A stretch of DNA of 64,000 bases from DASSNR01 sp036278935 (GTDB taxonomy: Bacteria > Gemmatimonadota > Gemmatimonadetes > Gemmatimonadales > Gemmatimonadaceae): the NCBI GenBank assembly GCA_036278935.1, contig DASUKA010000057.1, positions 1-64,000 of the forward strand, written 5' to 3'. Shown here piece after piece: positions 8,330 through 16,779 of this stretch; the stretch's first letter is position 1; each line of letters begins with the position of its first letter. The translations under genes were made by a program, and so were the position numbers. The notes beneath the pieces are model-generated. The model did not search any database and was not told where the DNA came from. It worked only from the letters and a program-made list of their open reading frames with translations.

Positions 8330-9352
8330 TCAGGCTCGAGGATGATACTGCCGATGGACCGTCCGAAGATACTCCCGATCCACGTGGGTGTAGATCTGGG
8401 TGGTGGCAATGTCCGCGTGGCCCAGCATCTCCTGGACCGCGCGCAGGTCGGCGCCCCCCTCCAGGAGATGCGTGGCGAAGGTATGTCGAAGCGTGTGCGG
8501 CGTGACGCGCCGCGTGATCTTCGCGCGCTCCACGTATTTCCTGAGCACCTTCCAGGCGCCCATCCGCGTCATGGGAGCACCACGTGCGTTGAGAAAGAGG
8601 ACGCCCCTGCCCGCGCCTCGCTCCAGTCGCGGTCTGAGCTCACGCAGGTAGATGGCCACCGCGCCAATCGCGCTCCGCCCGATAGGGACAAGGCGCTCCT
8701 TGCTGCCCTTGCCGAACACGCGTACGAGTTGATCCTCGAACAGCACGTCCTTCACGCCGATCGTGATCCATTCGGACACTCGCAACCCAGCCCCGTACGC
8801 CACCTCGAGCATCGCCCGGTCGCGAAAGACCAGCGGGTCATCGAGCGTCGGCGCGCGCAGCAACCGCTCCATCTCGCTGACGGTGAGCACGCCGGGCAGC
8901 GTGCGCCAGCGCTTGGGCGTCTCCAGCCGCTCACTGGGGTCCTGCACCACGTCGCCGTCCGCTAGGAGGAAGCGATAGTAGGTGCGCACTGCGGAGATCG
9001 TGCGCCGGATGGATGTCGGTGCGAGTCCCAGAGCCTTCAGGTGGTAGACGAAATCGCGCAGCAGGCGCGGCGTCGCTTCGCGCGGACCCGATGCGCCGCG
9101 CATGCGCGCGAAGACGGCGAACCGCGCCAGATCCCGCGCGTATGCCTCCGCCGTATTCGCAGCCGCTCCCCGCTCCAGTGCCAGGAAGTCCGCGAATCGC
9201 TCCAGGAAGAAGCCGCGCGCGACATCGTCCGCGGGACGCGGCACGGCGCGCACCGCGGACGACACGCGCCCGGCCCCGCGCGCGCCGACGCGAGCCGTCG
9301 CTCCCGCCGACGCAGGTCCATCGCGCCCGGCACGTCCCGCTGCCTGCCTCAT
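8330..9352 (-). CDS. xerD: XerC/XerD-type tyrosine recombinase
   Basis: 340 aa, longer than the usual ~300 because of an Arg/Ala-rich N-terminal tail of about 45 residues. Site-specific recombinase of the kind that resolves chromosome dimers at dif. SAM-like core-binding domain at about residues 50-135, catalytic domain about 155-335. Catalytic residues are all visible: Arg in GAGLRVSE, Lys in FGKGSKER, His-x-x-Arg in HTLRHTFATHL, His in LGHADIATTQIYTHV and the Tyr in that segment. Start ATG overlaps the ispF stop (ATGA); a later GTG before SSAVRAV would remove most of the tail. Housekeeping context and lack of flanking repeats argue against a mobile element integrase. Confidence 0.9.
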   Translation of the reverse strand: MRQAAGRAGRDGPASAGATARVGARGAGRVSSAVRAVPRPADDVARGFFLERFADFLALERGAAANTAEAYARDLARFAVFARMRGASGPREATPRLLRDFVYHLKALGLAPTSIRRTISAVRTYYRFLLADGDVVQDPSERLETPKRWRTLPGVLTVSEMERLLRAPTLDDPLVFRDRAMLEVAYGAGLRVSEWITIGVKDVLFEDQLVRVFGKGSKERLVPIGRSAIGAVAIYLRELRPRLERGAGRGVLFLNARGAPMTRMGAWKVLRKYVERAKITRRVTPHTLRHTFATHLLEGGADLRAVQEMLGHADIATTQIYTHVDREYLRTVHRQYHPRA

Positions 9353-9831
9353 CCCCCCTGCTCCAGCGTGGCGATGGCCACACATGCCAGCCCTTCCCCG
9401 CGCCCGATCCAGCCCATCCCCTCATTGCTCTTTCCCTTCACACTCACCGACTCGATGGCAATCCCCATGGCGCTGGCCAGTGAACGGCACATGGCTTCGC
9501 TGTGCGGCGCGATGGCGGGACGTTCTGTGATCACCGTGGCATCGACGAATGACACGACCCAACCGCGCGTGCGGACGACATGGGCCACGCGACGCAGCAT
9601 ATCGAGGGAATCCCGCCCAAGGTTGGTGGGATCCGAATCGGGAAAGAGGGCGCCGATGCTCCCGGCCCCGGCCGCGCCAAGCATCGCATCGATGATCGCG
9701 TGCGCAACGGCGTCGCCATCCGAGTGACCGACGAGCCCGACGTTCGCCGGGATCGTGATGCCACCAAGACGCAGTGGACCACCAGGGGCGAAGCGGTGGG
9801 AATCGTAGCCGTGTCCGACGCGGATGCTCAC
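9349..9831 (-). CDS. ispF: 2-C-methyl-D-erythritol 2,4-cyclodiphosphate synthase
   Basis: 160 aa, family length. Cyclises CDP-methylerythritol 2-phosphate in the MEP isoprenoid pathway. Zinc and substrate motifs: RVGHGYDSHRF at residues 4-14, GHSDGDAVAHAIIDA, and the C-terminal GKSNEGMGWIGRGEG. GTG start overlaps the purE stop (GTGA); the stop overlaps the recombinase start. IspD, which acts two steps earlier, is encoded near 59.5 kb rather than beside it. Confidence 0.97.
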   Translation of the reverse strand: MSIRVGHGYDSHRFAPGGPLRLGGITIPANVGLVGHSDGDAVAHAIIDAMLGAAGAGSIGALFPDSDPTNLGRDSLDMLRRVAHVVRTRGWVVSFVDATVITERPAIAPHSEAMCRSLASAMGIAIESVSVKGKSNEGMGWIGRGEGLACVAIATLEQGG

Positions 9832-10292
9832 GGAATGATCGAGAGAATCCGCAGGGCGAGGTGCGCCGCGTTCTTCGCGCTGTCGATGCCCACCGTGCCC
9901 ACCGGCACGCCGCTCGGCAACTGTGCAATGGCGAGCAGCGCGTCTACCCCGTGCAGTGCCCCGGCGGCAAACGGCACGCCGATCACCGGCAGGGTCGTTG
10001 CGGAGGCCACCGCACCCGGCAGTGCCGCTGAGAGGCCGGCGCCAGCAATGATCACCTTGATGCCCCGCCCCGCAGCCTCGCGCGCCAATTGCATGGTCTT
10101 GTCCGGGTTCCGGTGCGCACTCGAGATGACGAACTCATAGGGTTCCTTCGCCTGGTCGAGAATGGCGAACGCGGGTTCGATGCGAGGACGATCGGACTCC
10201 GAGCCAACGAGGATGAGAACACGCGGAGCGGAAGTGGTAGGCACGGGCAAAGAGGTAAGAGTGGAGGATTGATGGAGCAACGCGCAGGCCAT
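9828..10292 (-). CDS. purE: PurE-family protein (N5-CAIR mutase / AIR carboxylase), divergent
   Basis: 154 aa. PurE moves a carboxyl group to make CAIR in purine synthesis. Family features: VGSESD near residues 29-34, SAHRNPD around 58-64, IAGAG, LPVIGVP, and VPVGTVGIDSAKNAAHLA. Two points are unusual: the loop normally GAAHLPG reads GLSAALPG and so lacks the conserved His, and the GSxSDW motif has Arg in place of Trp. The C-terminal VGID-NAA form recalls archaeal PurE. No purK is nearby. ATG at 10292 is used; a GTG at 10244 just before the conserved core is possible, and neither has a clear ribosome binding site. The 168-bp gap upstream of it holds no recognised feature. Confidence 0.85.
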   Translation of the reverse strand: MACALLHQSSTLTSLPVPTTSAPRVLILVGSESDRPRIEPAFAILDQAKEPYEFVISSAHRNPDKTMQLAREAAGRGIKVIIAGAGLSAALPGAVASATTLPVIGVPFAAGALHGVDALLAIAQLPSGVPVGTVGIDSAKNAAHLALRILSIIP

Positions 10293-10460
10293 GCTGCACA
10301 GGAAATACGGAACGGCGGACCGTGTGACCGACAGCCATCAGCGAGCAGGAATCGAGATGCAGGTGAGCACATGCAACTCGGGAGACGCGTAATACTGGGA
10401 AGATGCCCGGCAGCTGCCGCCAACCCCTCCCCTCTGCTCCCGCTCCCGCCCCCACGTTCA

Positions 10461-11489
10461 TCACGCCACAGCGGCGTCCTGCATGACCGAGTAGTCCTGT
10501 CGGCGCCGCGCGGGAATGAACCCGGCATCGCGGATCAGGTGCTCCATCTCCGCGGTCGTGGTACGGAACGTGGTGTTGGCGGCGGAGACGACGTTCTCCT
10601 CGATCATCAGCGAGCCGAAATCGTTGCAGCCGAACCGGAGCGCGATCTGCCCGACCTTCATGCCCATCGTCACCCAGCTGGCCTGCAGGTTCGGCACGTT
10701 GTCGAGCACCAGCCGCGCCAGTGCGACGGTCCGCAAATACGTCACGGCATCGGTCTTTGGCTGGTGCGACATCGAGGGCGTATTCTCCGGCTGCAACGGC
10801 CAGCAGATGAACGCCGTGAAGCCGTGCGTGCGAGCTTGCACCTCGCGCACGCGCTGCAGATGCTCGAGGCGTTCGGCATCGGTCTCGCCAAGTCCGTACA
10901 TCATCGTGACAGATGTCTTCATTCCCTCCGCATGCGCGAGCTCCATGATCTCGAGCCACCGGTCGGCACCGGCCTTCTTGCGGGCGACCAGATCACGGAC
11001 GCGCTGCACCAGGATCTCGCCGCCTCCACCAGGGATGGAATCCAGGCCGGCCTTCATGAGTTCGCGGATCACATCACGGGCATCCATGCGGAAGCGCGTG
11101 GAGAAGAAGTCGACCTCGCTCGGGCTGAACCCATGGATGTGAATGGGATGGTAGCTCTTGATGTAGCGCAGCAGACCCAGGTACCACTCGAACGGGATGT
11201 ACGGGTTGTGTCCGCCCTGCATGAGAATCTGCACGGCGCCGAGCGACTTGGCTTCATCGATCTTGGCGCCGATCTGCTCGTACGAGAGCGTGTAGCCTTC
11301 CGGATGTTTCGGTCGCCGGTAGAACGCGCAGAAGCCGCAGTCGGCCACGCACACGTTCGTGTAGTTGATGTTCCGATCGATGATGAAGGTGACGATACCG
11401 TCCGGATGCAGCGACTGGCGGACGCCATCCGCCAGCGCGCCCAACTCCAGTAACGGCGCCTTCGTATAGAGGTCGAGGAGATCACGCAT
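10461..11489 (-). CDS. mqnC: Cyclic dehypoxanthine futalosine synthase
   Basis: 342 aa. Radical SAM enzyme that cyclises dehypoxanthine futalosine in the futalosine route to menaquinone. The CX3CX2C cluster motif is Cys47, Cys51, Cys54 in NVCVADCGFC, followed by AFYRRPKHPEGYTLSYEQI, a strong MqnC signature; ILMQGGHNP and SIPGGGGEI are also typical of the CofH/MqnC group. Six bp after mqnA, with mqnE just before that, so three pathway genes are co-transcribed. Menaquinone would accept electrons from the complex I and succinate dehydrogenase encoded elsewhere in the window. Confidence 0.96.
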   Translation of the reverse strand: MRDLLDLYTKAPLLELGALADGVRQSLHPDGIVTFIIDRNINYTNVCVADCGFCAFYRRPKHPEGYTLSYEQIGAKIDEAKSLGAVQILMQGGHNPYIPFEWYLGLLRYIKSYHPIHIHGFSPSEVDFFSTRFRMDARDVIRELMKAGLDSIPGGGGEILVQRVRDLVARKKAGADRWLEIMELAHAEGMKTSVTMMYGLGETDAERLEHLQRVREVQARTHGFTAFICWPLQPENTPSMSHQPKTDAVTYLRTVALARLVLDNVPNLQASWVTMGMKVGQIALRFGCNDFGSLMIEENVVSAANTTFRTTTAEMEHLIRDAGFIPARRRQDYSVMQDAAVA

Positions 11490-11495
11490 GGGGCA

Positions 11496-12350
11496 TCACG
11501 CGGCGGGAAGAAAGGCCAGGGATCCGTTGGGCACGCGGCCCGCATCGGCCAGCCGCCGGAAAAAGTCCGTCAGACCGGCCAGGTGCGCGTAGGAGAGGCG
11601 GTAGTCCAGCCCGGAGAGATATGCGGCACACAGTGGCTGCGCCACACCCGTGGCAGCCGCGGCTTGTGCCGAGAGCGTCTCCAGATGCGCGAGTCCCCAG
11701 TCGCGCGATTCGATGAGATGCGCGTGCACGGCTAGCGCATCAGTCACCGGCGTCGTGCGCTGCGCCACCCAGACGGCAAAGACGAACGGCAACCCGGTCC
11801 AGCGCTTCCATTCGGCGCCGAGGTCGTACACGTGGGGGTACGCCGGCGCGGAATGCGTCGCCGCCGCGTCCGCCTCCCGGCTGGCACCCAGGAGCAGCGC
11901 CGCATCACCAATGACCAATCGGGCATCATGGTCCTCGCCGGCAAAGTGCTCGATGTCGCTCACCTCCGCATCCCCCGCCGCGAAGTCCGGCGCAGAATGC
12001 CATACATGCTCGAAGAGCAGCCGGAGCAACGCCACGCTGGTCATCGAACTCCGGCTGAGCAGCACGCGGCGACCGGTCAACTCCGTGGCGGGTCGTTTGG
12101 AAAAGAGCAGAACGCTGCGAACCGGGCCGTCGCATGAGATGGCCAGATCAGGCAGGAGCACGTACCGCGCGGCATCGCGCGCATATTCCACCGCCGACAC
12201 GACGCTCACATCCAGCGTGCCGCTTGCCATCAGCCGATTGAGCTCGCTCGGAATCCCGCTCACAATGGTGCCCGCGAGCGGTACGATGTTCCGGTCGAGC
12301 GCCCCGTACACGGGGTAGCAGTTGATGTACGGAATGCGCCCGACGCGCAT
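11496..12350 (-). CDS. mqnA: Chorismate dehydratase
   Basis: 284 aa, normal for MqnA. Dehydrates chorismate to 3-enolpyruvyl-benzoate, the entry step of futalosine menaquinone synthesis. Periplasmic-binding-protein-like fold without signal peptide; opens with RVGRIPYINCYPVYGAL, then SGIPSELNRLM, DVSVVSAVEYA, and DLGAEWKRWTGLPFVFAVW. The ATG directly before this conserved start is chosen, one base after the mqnE stop; the frame is open further upstream but reads shadow sequence of mqnE. Confidence 0.96.
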   Translation of the reverse strand: MRVGRIPYINCYPVYGALDRNIVPLAGTIVSGIPSELNRLMASGTLDVSVVSAVEYARDAARYVLLPDLAISCDGPVRSVLLFSKRPATELTGRRVLLSRSSMTSVALLRLLFEHVWHSAPDFAAGDAEVSDIEHFAGEDHDARLVIGDAALLLGASREADAAATHSAPAYPHVYDLGAEWKRWTGLPFVFAVWVAQRTTPVTDALAVHAHLIESRDWGLAHLETLSAQAAAATGVAQPLCAAYLSGLDYRLSYAHLAGLTDFFRRLADAGRVPNGSLAFLPAA

Positions 12351-12351
12351 G

Positions 12352-13515
12352 CTACGCGACCTGGGCAGTGGCGGCATCAGCGCCATCGAAGGTTCGCAGC
12401 ACGTGATACAGGGAGTCGCGCTCCACCGGCGTCTTCCCTGCTCCGTGAACGAGACGCACGATGTCATCCAGCGAGAGTCCCTGCGGCGTGTGCGCGCCCG
12501 CCTCGTGGTAGATCTTCTCTCGCACCACCGTCCCTTCCATGTCGTTCACACCAAAGCTCAGCGAGAGCTGGGAGAGGAATGGGGTGACCATGATCCAGTG
12601 CGTCTTCACATGGTCGATGTTGTCCAGAAAGAGCCGCGCCACCGCCAGATTGCGCAGATCGTCATATCCGCTCGTCGCCATCCCTGTGCGGCCGAGCGTC
12701 TCGCCAAGGACGTTGTGATCCGGGTGATATGCCAGCGGGATGTACGCCAGGAATCCGCCCGTCTCATCCTGCAGGTCGCGCAACATCGCCAGATGCTCCA
12801 TGCGATCCTCGATCGTCTCCACGTGGCCGTAGAGCATGGTGCAGTTCGAGCGGATCCCGAGGCGGTGCGCGGTGCGATGCACGGCGATCCAGTCCTCGGC
12901 CGCGAGCTTCCGATCGGCGATGGTTGCGCGCACCCCCTTGCTGAACACTTCGGCGCCACCGCCGGGAAGCGTATCGAGACCGGCGTCACGCAGGGCAACG
13001 AGGGTGTCCTCCACCGACTTCTTCTCGATCCGCGCGATGTGCGCGATCTCGACCGCGGTGAGTCCCTTGATGTGGACGTCCGGGTGCCGGGCCTTGAGTC
13101 CGCGAAAGAGCTCGCTGTAGTACGCGAGCCCGGCCTTCATGTCCAGACCGCCCACAATGTGGAATTCGCGCACGTATGGATTCGCGGCGGCCTCGGCGTA
13201 CGCCTGCTCCATCGTATACCGGTATGCTCCTTCCTCCTTGGGCAAGCGCGCGTACGAGCAGAACACGCACGTCTTGCGGAGCATGCAGATATTGGTCGGA
13301 TTGATATGCTGGTTGGCCGCGAAATAGACGCGGTCGCCATGGCGGGCGCGGTTGGCGGCGTCCGCCAGCGCGCCCAGGCCGAGCAGATCCGGCGTGCGGA
13401 AGAGCAGCGCTCCGTCGGCGGCGGTGAGGCGGCCGCCGCCCGCGAGGGTGTCGGCAATGCGACGCAGTGATGGGTCGGTGAGCAGATCCGGCGCGACCTG
13501 GATGGGAGCCCTCAT
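12352..13515 (-). CDS. mqnE: Aminofutalosine synthase with unusual CX5CX2C cluster motif
   Basis: 387 aa, family length. Radical SAM enzyme joining the MqnA product to adenosine to form aminofutalosine. Motifs: AANQHINPTNIC, REFHIVGGLDMK, DTLPGGGAEVF, HWIMVTPFLSQLSLSFGVND. The cluster cysteines read Cys77, Cys83, Cys86, that is CX5CX2C, where the radical SAM standard is CX3CX2C; I checked the codons and see no sign of a sequencing slip, since frame and both flanks are conserved. ATG overlaps the fabF stop (ATGA). Together with mqnA and mqnC just downstream it gives the first committed steps of menaquinone synthesis. Confidence 0.94.
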   Translation of the reverse strand: MRAPIQVAPDLLTDPSLRRIADTLAGGGRLTAADGALLFRTPDLLGLGALADAANRARHGDRVYFAANQHINPTNICMLRKTCVFCSYARLPKEEGAYRYTMEQAYAEAAANPYVREFHIVGGLDMKAGLAYYSELFRGLKARHPDVHIKGLTAVEIAHIARIEKKSVEDTLVALRDAGLDTLPGGGAEVFSKGVRATIADRKLAAEDWIAVHRTAHRLGIRSNCTMLYGHVETIEDRMEHLAMLRDLQDETGGFLAYIPLAYHPDHNVLGETLGRTGMATSGYDDLRNLAVARLFLDNIDHVKTHWIMVTPFLSQLSLSFGVNDMEGTVVREKIYHEAGAHTPQGLSLDDIVRLVHGAGKTPVERDSLYHVLRTFDGADAATAQVA

Positions 13516-14762
13516 CGCTCACCCTCGTACCGCTTCACGGCCAGCGCCACGTTGTGGCCGCCGAAACCGAAGCTGTTGCTGAGAGCCGCGTGCACCTCAC
13601 GCTCCACCGAGACGTTGGGCGTGTAGTTCAGGTCGCACTCCGGATCCGGCGTACGATAGTTGATTGTGGGCGGAATTCTGCCCTCACGCGCCGCCAGGAT
13701 CGTGACGAGAAACTCCACGGCCCCGGCCGCACCCAGCATGTGCCCCGTCGCGGACTTGGTGGAGCTCACGTTGATGCCGCTCACGGCCTCGCCGAACACG
13801 GCCTTGATCGCGATCGTCTCATTCAGGTCGTTGGCCGGCGTGGAGGTGCCGTGGGCGTTCACGTACTGAATCATGTTCGGCGACAACTGGGCGTCCGACA
13901 GCGCCCGCCGCATGGCGCGCTGCGCCCCTTCGCCACCTGGCGCCGGCGCCGTGAGATGATGCGCGTCGCCGGTCGCCCCATACCCGGCGATCTCCCCGTA
14001 AATCGTCGCTCCCCGCGCGAGCGCGTGCTCCAGCTCCTCGAGGATCACGATCGCCGCACCCTCGCCCATGACGAAGCCATCGCGCGTGGCGTCGAACGGA
14101 CGCGACGCCGTTGACGGACTGTCGTTCCGCTCGGAGAGCGCCTTCATGTTCGCGAAGCCGCCAATCGCCATCGGAGTGACCGTCGCCTCCGCGCCGCCCG
14201 TGATCATCACGTCGGCGTCGCCGTACTGAATACTCCGATATGCTGTTCCGATGGCGTGCGCGCTCGTGGCGCATGCAGAGATCGTCGCGTAGTTGGGACC
14301 CTTGGCGTTGAAGCGCATCGAGATGACACCCGCCGCGATGTCCGCGATGAACATCGGAATGAAGAAGGGCGAGATCTTGCCCGGGCCCAACGAGCGATAG
14401 ACATCGTGCTGCTCTTCAAAACTCTTGAGCCCGCCAATGCCGCTCCCCACCACGACCCCGATGCGGTCGGGGTCCAGCTCCGCGCCATTGGCGAGCGCCG
14501 CATCACGCATGGCCTGCGTGGCGGCCGCCACCGCATACTGCGTGTACGGATCCGAGCGCTTGGCTTCCTTGCGCTCCATGTACTCCAGCGGATCGAAGCC
14601 CTTCACCTCCGCGGCGAAGCGAACCGCGAAGTTGGTGGCGTCGAACTTCGTGATGGGCGCTGCCCCCGATGTTCCCGCGAGCAGCGCACGCCAGGTCGTC
14701 GCCACGTCGTTGCCGACGGGCGTGATGGCCCCGAGGCCCGTGACGACGACCCGTCTGTTCAT
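13512..14762 (-). CDS. fabF: Beta-ketoacyl-ACP synthase II
   Basis: 416 aa, family length. Elongates acyl-ACP with malonyl-ACP. Cys-His-His triad: Cys in SACATSAHAIG, His in NAHGTSTPANDL, His in KSATGHMLGAAG. Starts MNRRVVVTGLGAITPVG with the ATG overlapping the acpP stop by one base (TGATG). It follows acpP directly, the common acpP-fabF order, and its own stop overlaps mqnE, tying fatty acid and menaquinone genes into one run. Confidence 0.98.
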   Translation of the reverse strand: MNRRVVVTGLGAITPVGNDVATTWRALLAGTSGAAPITKFDATNFAVRFAAEVKGFDPLEYMERKEAKRSDPYTQYAVAAATQAMRDAALANGAELDPDRIGVVVGSGIGGLKSFEEQHDVYRSLGPGKISPFFIPMFIADIAAGVISMRFNAKGPNYATISACATSAHAIGTAYRSIQYGDADVMITGGAEATVTPMAIGGFANMKALSERNDSPSTASRPFDATRDGFVMGEGAAIVILEELEHALARGATIYGEIAGYGATGDAHHLTAPAPGGEGAQRAMRRALSDAQLSPNMIQYVNAHGTSTPANDLNETIAIKAVFGEAVSGINVSSTKSATGHMLGAAGAVEFLVTILAAREGRIPPTINYRTPDPECDLNYTPNVSVEREVHAALSNSFGFGGHNVALAVKRYEGER

Positions 14763-15001
14763 CAAGCCCCAACCTTCTCGTGCAGATAGGAGAGCGCATC
14801 ACCAACGGTGCGCAGCTTCTCGGCATCCTCGTCCGGGATGTCGATGTTGAACTCCTTCTCGAACTCCATCACCAGCTCCACCGTATCCAGGCTGTCCGCC
14901 CCCAAATCCTCCATAAAGCTCGCATTATCGGTGAGTTTCTCTCGCTCGACGCCGAGCTCTTTGGCGATGATTTCCCTTACCTTCTCATCAAGATCCGCCA
15001 T
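14762..15001 (-). CDS. acpP: Acyl carrier protein
   Basis: 79 aa, acidic helical carrier. The phosphopantetheine attachment serine lies in LGADSLDTVELVMEFE. Carries growing acyl chains for FabD, FabH, FabG and FabF, all encoded around it. ATG is preceded by GAGGA about 8 nt upstream, a good ribosome binding site. An 80-bp gap separates it from fabG, the largest in this cluster, and may hold an extra promoter to raise ACP level, though I found no convincing hexamers. Confidence 0.98.
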   Translation of the reverse strand: MADLDEKVREIIAKELGVEREKLTDNASFMEDLGADSLDTVELVMEFEKEFNIDIPDEDAEKLRTVGDALSYLHEKVGA

Positions 15002-15081
15002 GGATTTGGTCCTCAATCATTGAGTGGTGAAATCAGGATCAACCCGACCCTGCAATCGGTGCTGCCCAACAGGGCTGAAAG

Positions 15082-15819
15082 CTACATTGTCATGCCGCCA
15101 TCCACCACGAACAGCTGCCCCGTGATGTAGGCGGCCTGCTCTGACGCTAGAAATGCCACCGCGGCAGCCACGTCCTCCGGCCGGCCCAGCCGGCCCAGCG
15201 GAATCATGCCCTGCATGGCCGTGCGCGCCTCGGCCGTCATTGCCGCGGTCATATCACTCTCGATAAAACCAGGGGCCACGGCGTTCACCAGGACGTTGCG
15301 CGAAGCCAGTTCCTTCGCCACCGCCTTGGTGAGGCCGATCAGCCCTGCCTTGCTCGCCGCGTAGTTCGCCTGCCCCCGGTTCCCGACCATCCCCACGACG
15401 CTCGTGATGTTGATGATCCGTCCCCAGCGTCGCTTCATCATCCCTCGGGTCGCCGCCCGGATCGCCGCGAATGCGCCGCGCAGATTCGCATTCAGCACGG
15501 CATCCCAGTCCTCGTCCCGGAGGCGCACCAGCACGTTATCGCGCGTCACGCCCGCATTGTTGACCAGAATATCGAGCGATCCGCATCGCGCTTCAACCTC
15601 GCTCACCAGCCGTGCCACCTGCTCCGTCTCGGTGATGTCCGCCGCCATCCCCACGGCACCCCGTCCCAGCTCGGCGGCCACCGCTTCGGCGCGTTGCTGA
15701 TCGCGCCCGGTGACTGCAACAGTGGCGCCAGCGGATGCGAGCGCCCCCGCGATCGCGCGGCCGATGCCGCGTGTGCTCCCGGTGACCAGCGCGACCCGCC
15801 CGGAGAGATCATTCGCCAT
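15082..15819 (-). CDS. fabG: 3-oxoacyl-ACP reductase
   Basis: 245 aa, short-chain dehydrogenase. Reduces 3-oxoacyl-ACP with NADPH. Cofactor motif TGSTRGIGRA at about residues 13-22, NNAGVTRD, catalytic Ser in INITSVVG and YAASKAG for Tyr and Lys; C-terminal ITGQLFVVDGGMTM is typical of FabG. ATG overlaps the fabD stop (TGATG). The longer frame upstream is fabD read in another phase. Confidence 0.97.
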   Translation of the reverse strand: MANDLSGRVALVTGSTRGIGRAIAGALASAGATVAVTGRDQQRAEAVAAELGRGAVGMAADITETEQVARLVSEVEARCGSLDILVNNAGVTRDNVLVRLRDEDWDAVLNANLRGAFAAIRAATRGMMKRRWGRIINITSVVGMVGNRGQANYAASKAGLIGLTKAVAKELASRNVLVNAVAPGFIESDMTAAMTAEARTAMQGMIPLGRLGRPEDVAAAVAFLASEQAAYITGQLFVVDGGMTM

Positions 15820-16757
15820 CAGGCGGCTCGCTGCAGCAGGGCGTCGACATCGGCCGCGGTCCCGCATGCGGCCGTGGGCGCATCCGGAACGATGCGCTTG
15901 ACGAGTCCCGAGAGCACAGCGCCCGGGCCCAACTCCACGAAGGTGGCGCCCGGATACGCGGCCGCCATGTTGCGGATCAGGTCCGTCCACCGGACCGGCG
16001 CGGTCAACTGCTCGCACAGCAGGGCACGGGCAGCGGCAGCATCCGCGCTGGGGCAGGCGCTGACGTTGGCGTAGACAGGGATCCGCGGTTCGGACCAGTG
16101 CACCTCATCCAGTGCGGCACGGAGCCCCGCTTCGGCCGAGCGCATGAGCGGCGAGTGGAACGCGCCGCTGACGGAGAGCCGAACGGCGCGTTTCGCACCC
16201 GCCTCCTTGGCCAGCATCATCGCCCGCTCCACGCCCGTCACGTCTCCCGAGATCACGAGCTGGCCGGGGGCGTTATAGTTGGCGGGCACCACGACGCCCG
16301 CCTCTTCGGTGGCCCGCTCACACGCGCACTCCACGGCGTCGTCAGCAAGGCCCAGGACGGCCGCCATGGTGCCCGGCCGTTCCGCCCCACAGGCCTGCAT
16401 CAGCTCGCCGCGGCGACGTACCAGCCGCACAGCCTCCGCCAGCGTGATGGTGCCCGCCGCGCAATGGGCCGTGAATTCCCCGAGGGAGTGGCCGGCCGCG
16501 GCCCGCACGTGCGGCTCCAGCCGCTCGCGGACCACTTCCCAGGCGGCGATGCCATGCGCCAGCAAGGCGGGCTGGGCGTTCACTGTCGCGGTCAGTTCGG
16601 CACGGTCCCCGGCGAAGCAGAGATCGCTCAGCGCGAAGCCCAGTGCGCAGTCCACCGTGTTGAATACACGCCGGGCCGCCGGAAACCGCTCTGTCAGGTC
16701 GCGCGCCATCCCGGGTTGCTGGGAGCCTTGCCCGGGAAAGAGGAGAAGGATGTCCAT
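15819..16757 (-). CDS. fabD: Malonyl-CoA:ACP transacylase
   Basis: 312 aa, family length. Loads malonyl onto ACP. Opens LLLFPGQGSQQPGM; nucleophile Ser in AGHSLGEFTA (about residues 88-97) and catalytic His in SGAFHSPLM. Begins at an ATG 22 bp after fabH, which leaves room for a ribosome binding site but not for a promoter. Overlaps fabG. Confidence 0.97.
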   Translation of the reverse strand: MDILLLFPGQGSQQPGMARDLTERFPAARRVFNTVDCALGFALSDLCFAGDRAELTATVNAQPALLAHGIAAWEVVRERLEPHVRAAAGHSLGEFTAHCAAGTITLAEAVRLVRRRGELMQACGAERPGTMAAVLGLADDAVECACERATEEAGVVVPANYNAPGQLVISGDVTGVERAMMLAKEAGAKRAVRLSVSGAFHSPLMRSAEAGLRAALDEVHWSEPRIPVYANVSACPSADAAAARALLCEQLTAPVRWTDLIRNMAAAYPGATFVELGPGAVLSGLVKRIVPDAPTAACGTAADVDALLQRAA

Positions 16758-16779
16758 GAAGAGTGCGTGGCGGGCTGGC

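Noticed and set aside
8330..9352. Tyrosine recombinase as sign of an integrated element
   Set aside because: Neighbours are housekeeping genes with overlapping ends, no attachment repeats or tRNA is seen, and the sequence is XerC/D-like.
10408..10419. 12-bp palindrome CGGCAGCTGCCG in the 168-bp gap before purE
   Set aside because: No hexamers or conserved context; chance level in GC-rich DNA. The gap otherwise holds nothing I recognise.
10089..11453. 454-codon open frame on the plus strand
   Set aside because: Antisense to purE and mqnC; composition is Arg/His/Leu-rich shadow sequence with no family motif, as expected in high-GC DNA.
12322..13470. 382-codon open frame on the plus strand
   Set aside because: Antisense to mqnE, whose radical SAM and product motifs are clear.
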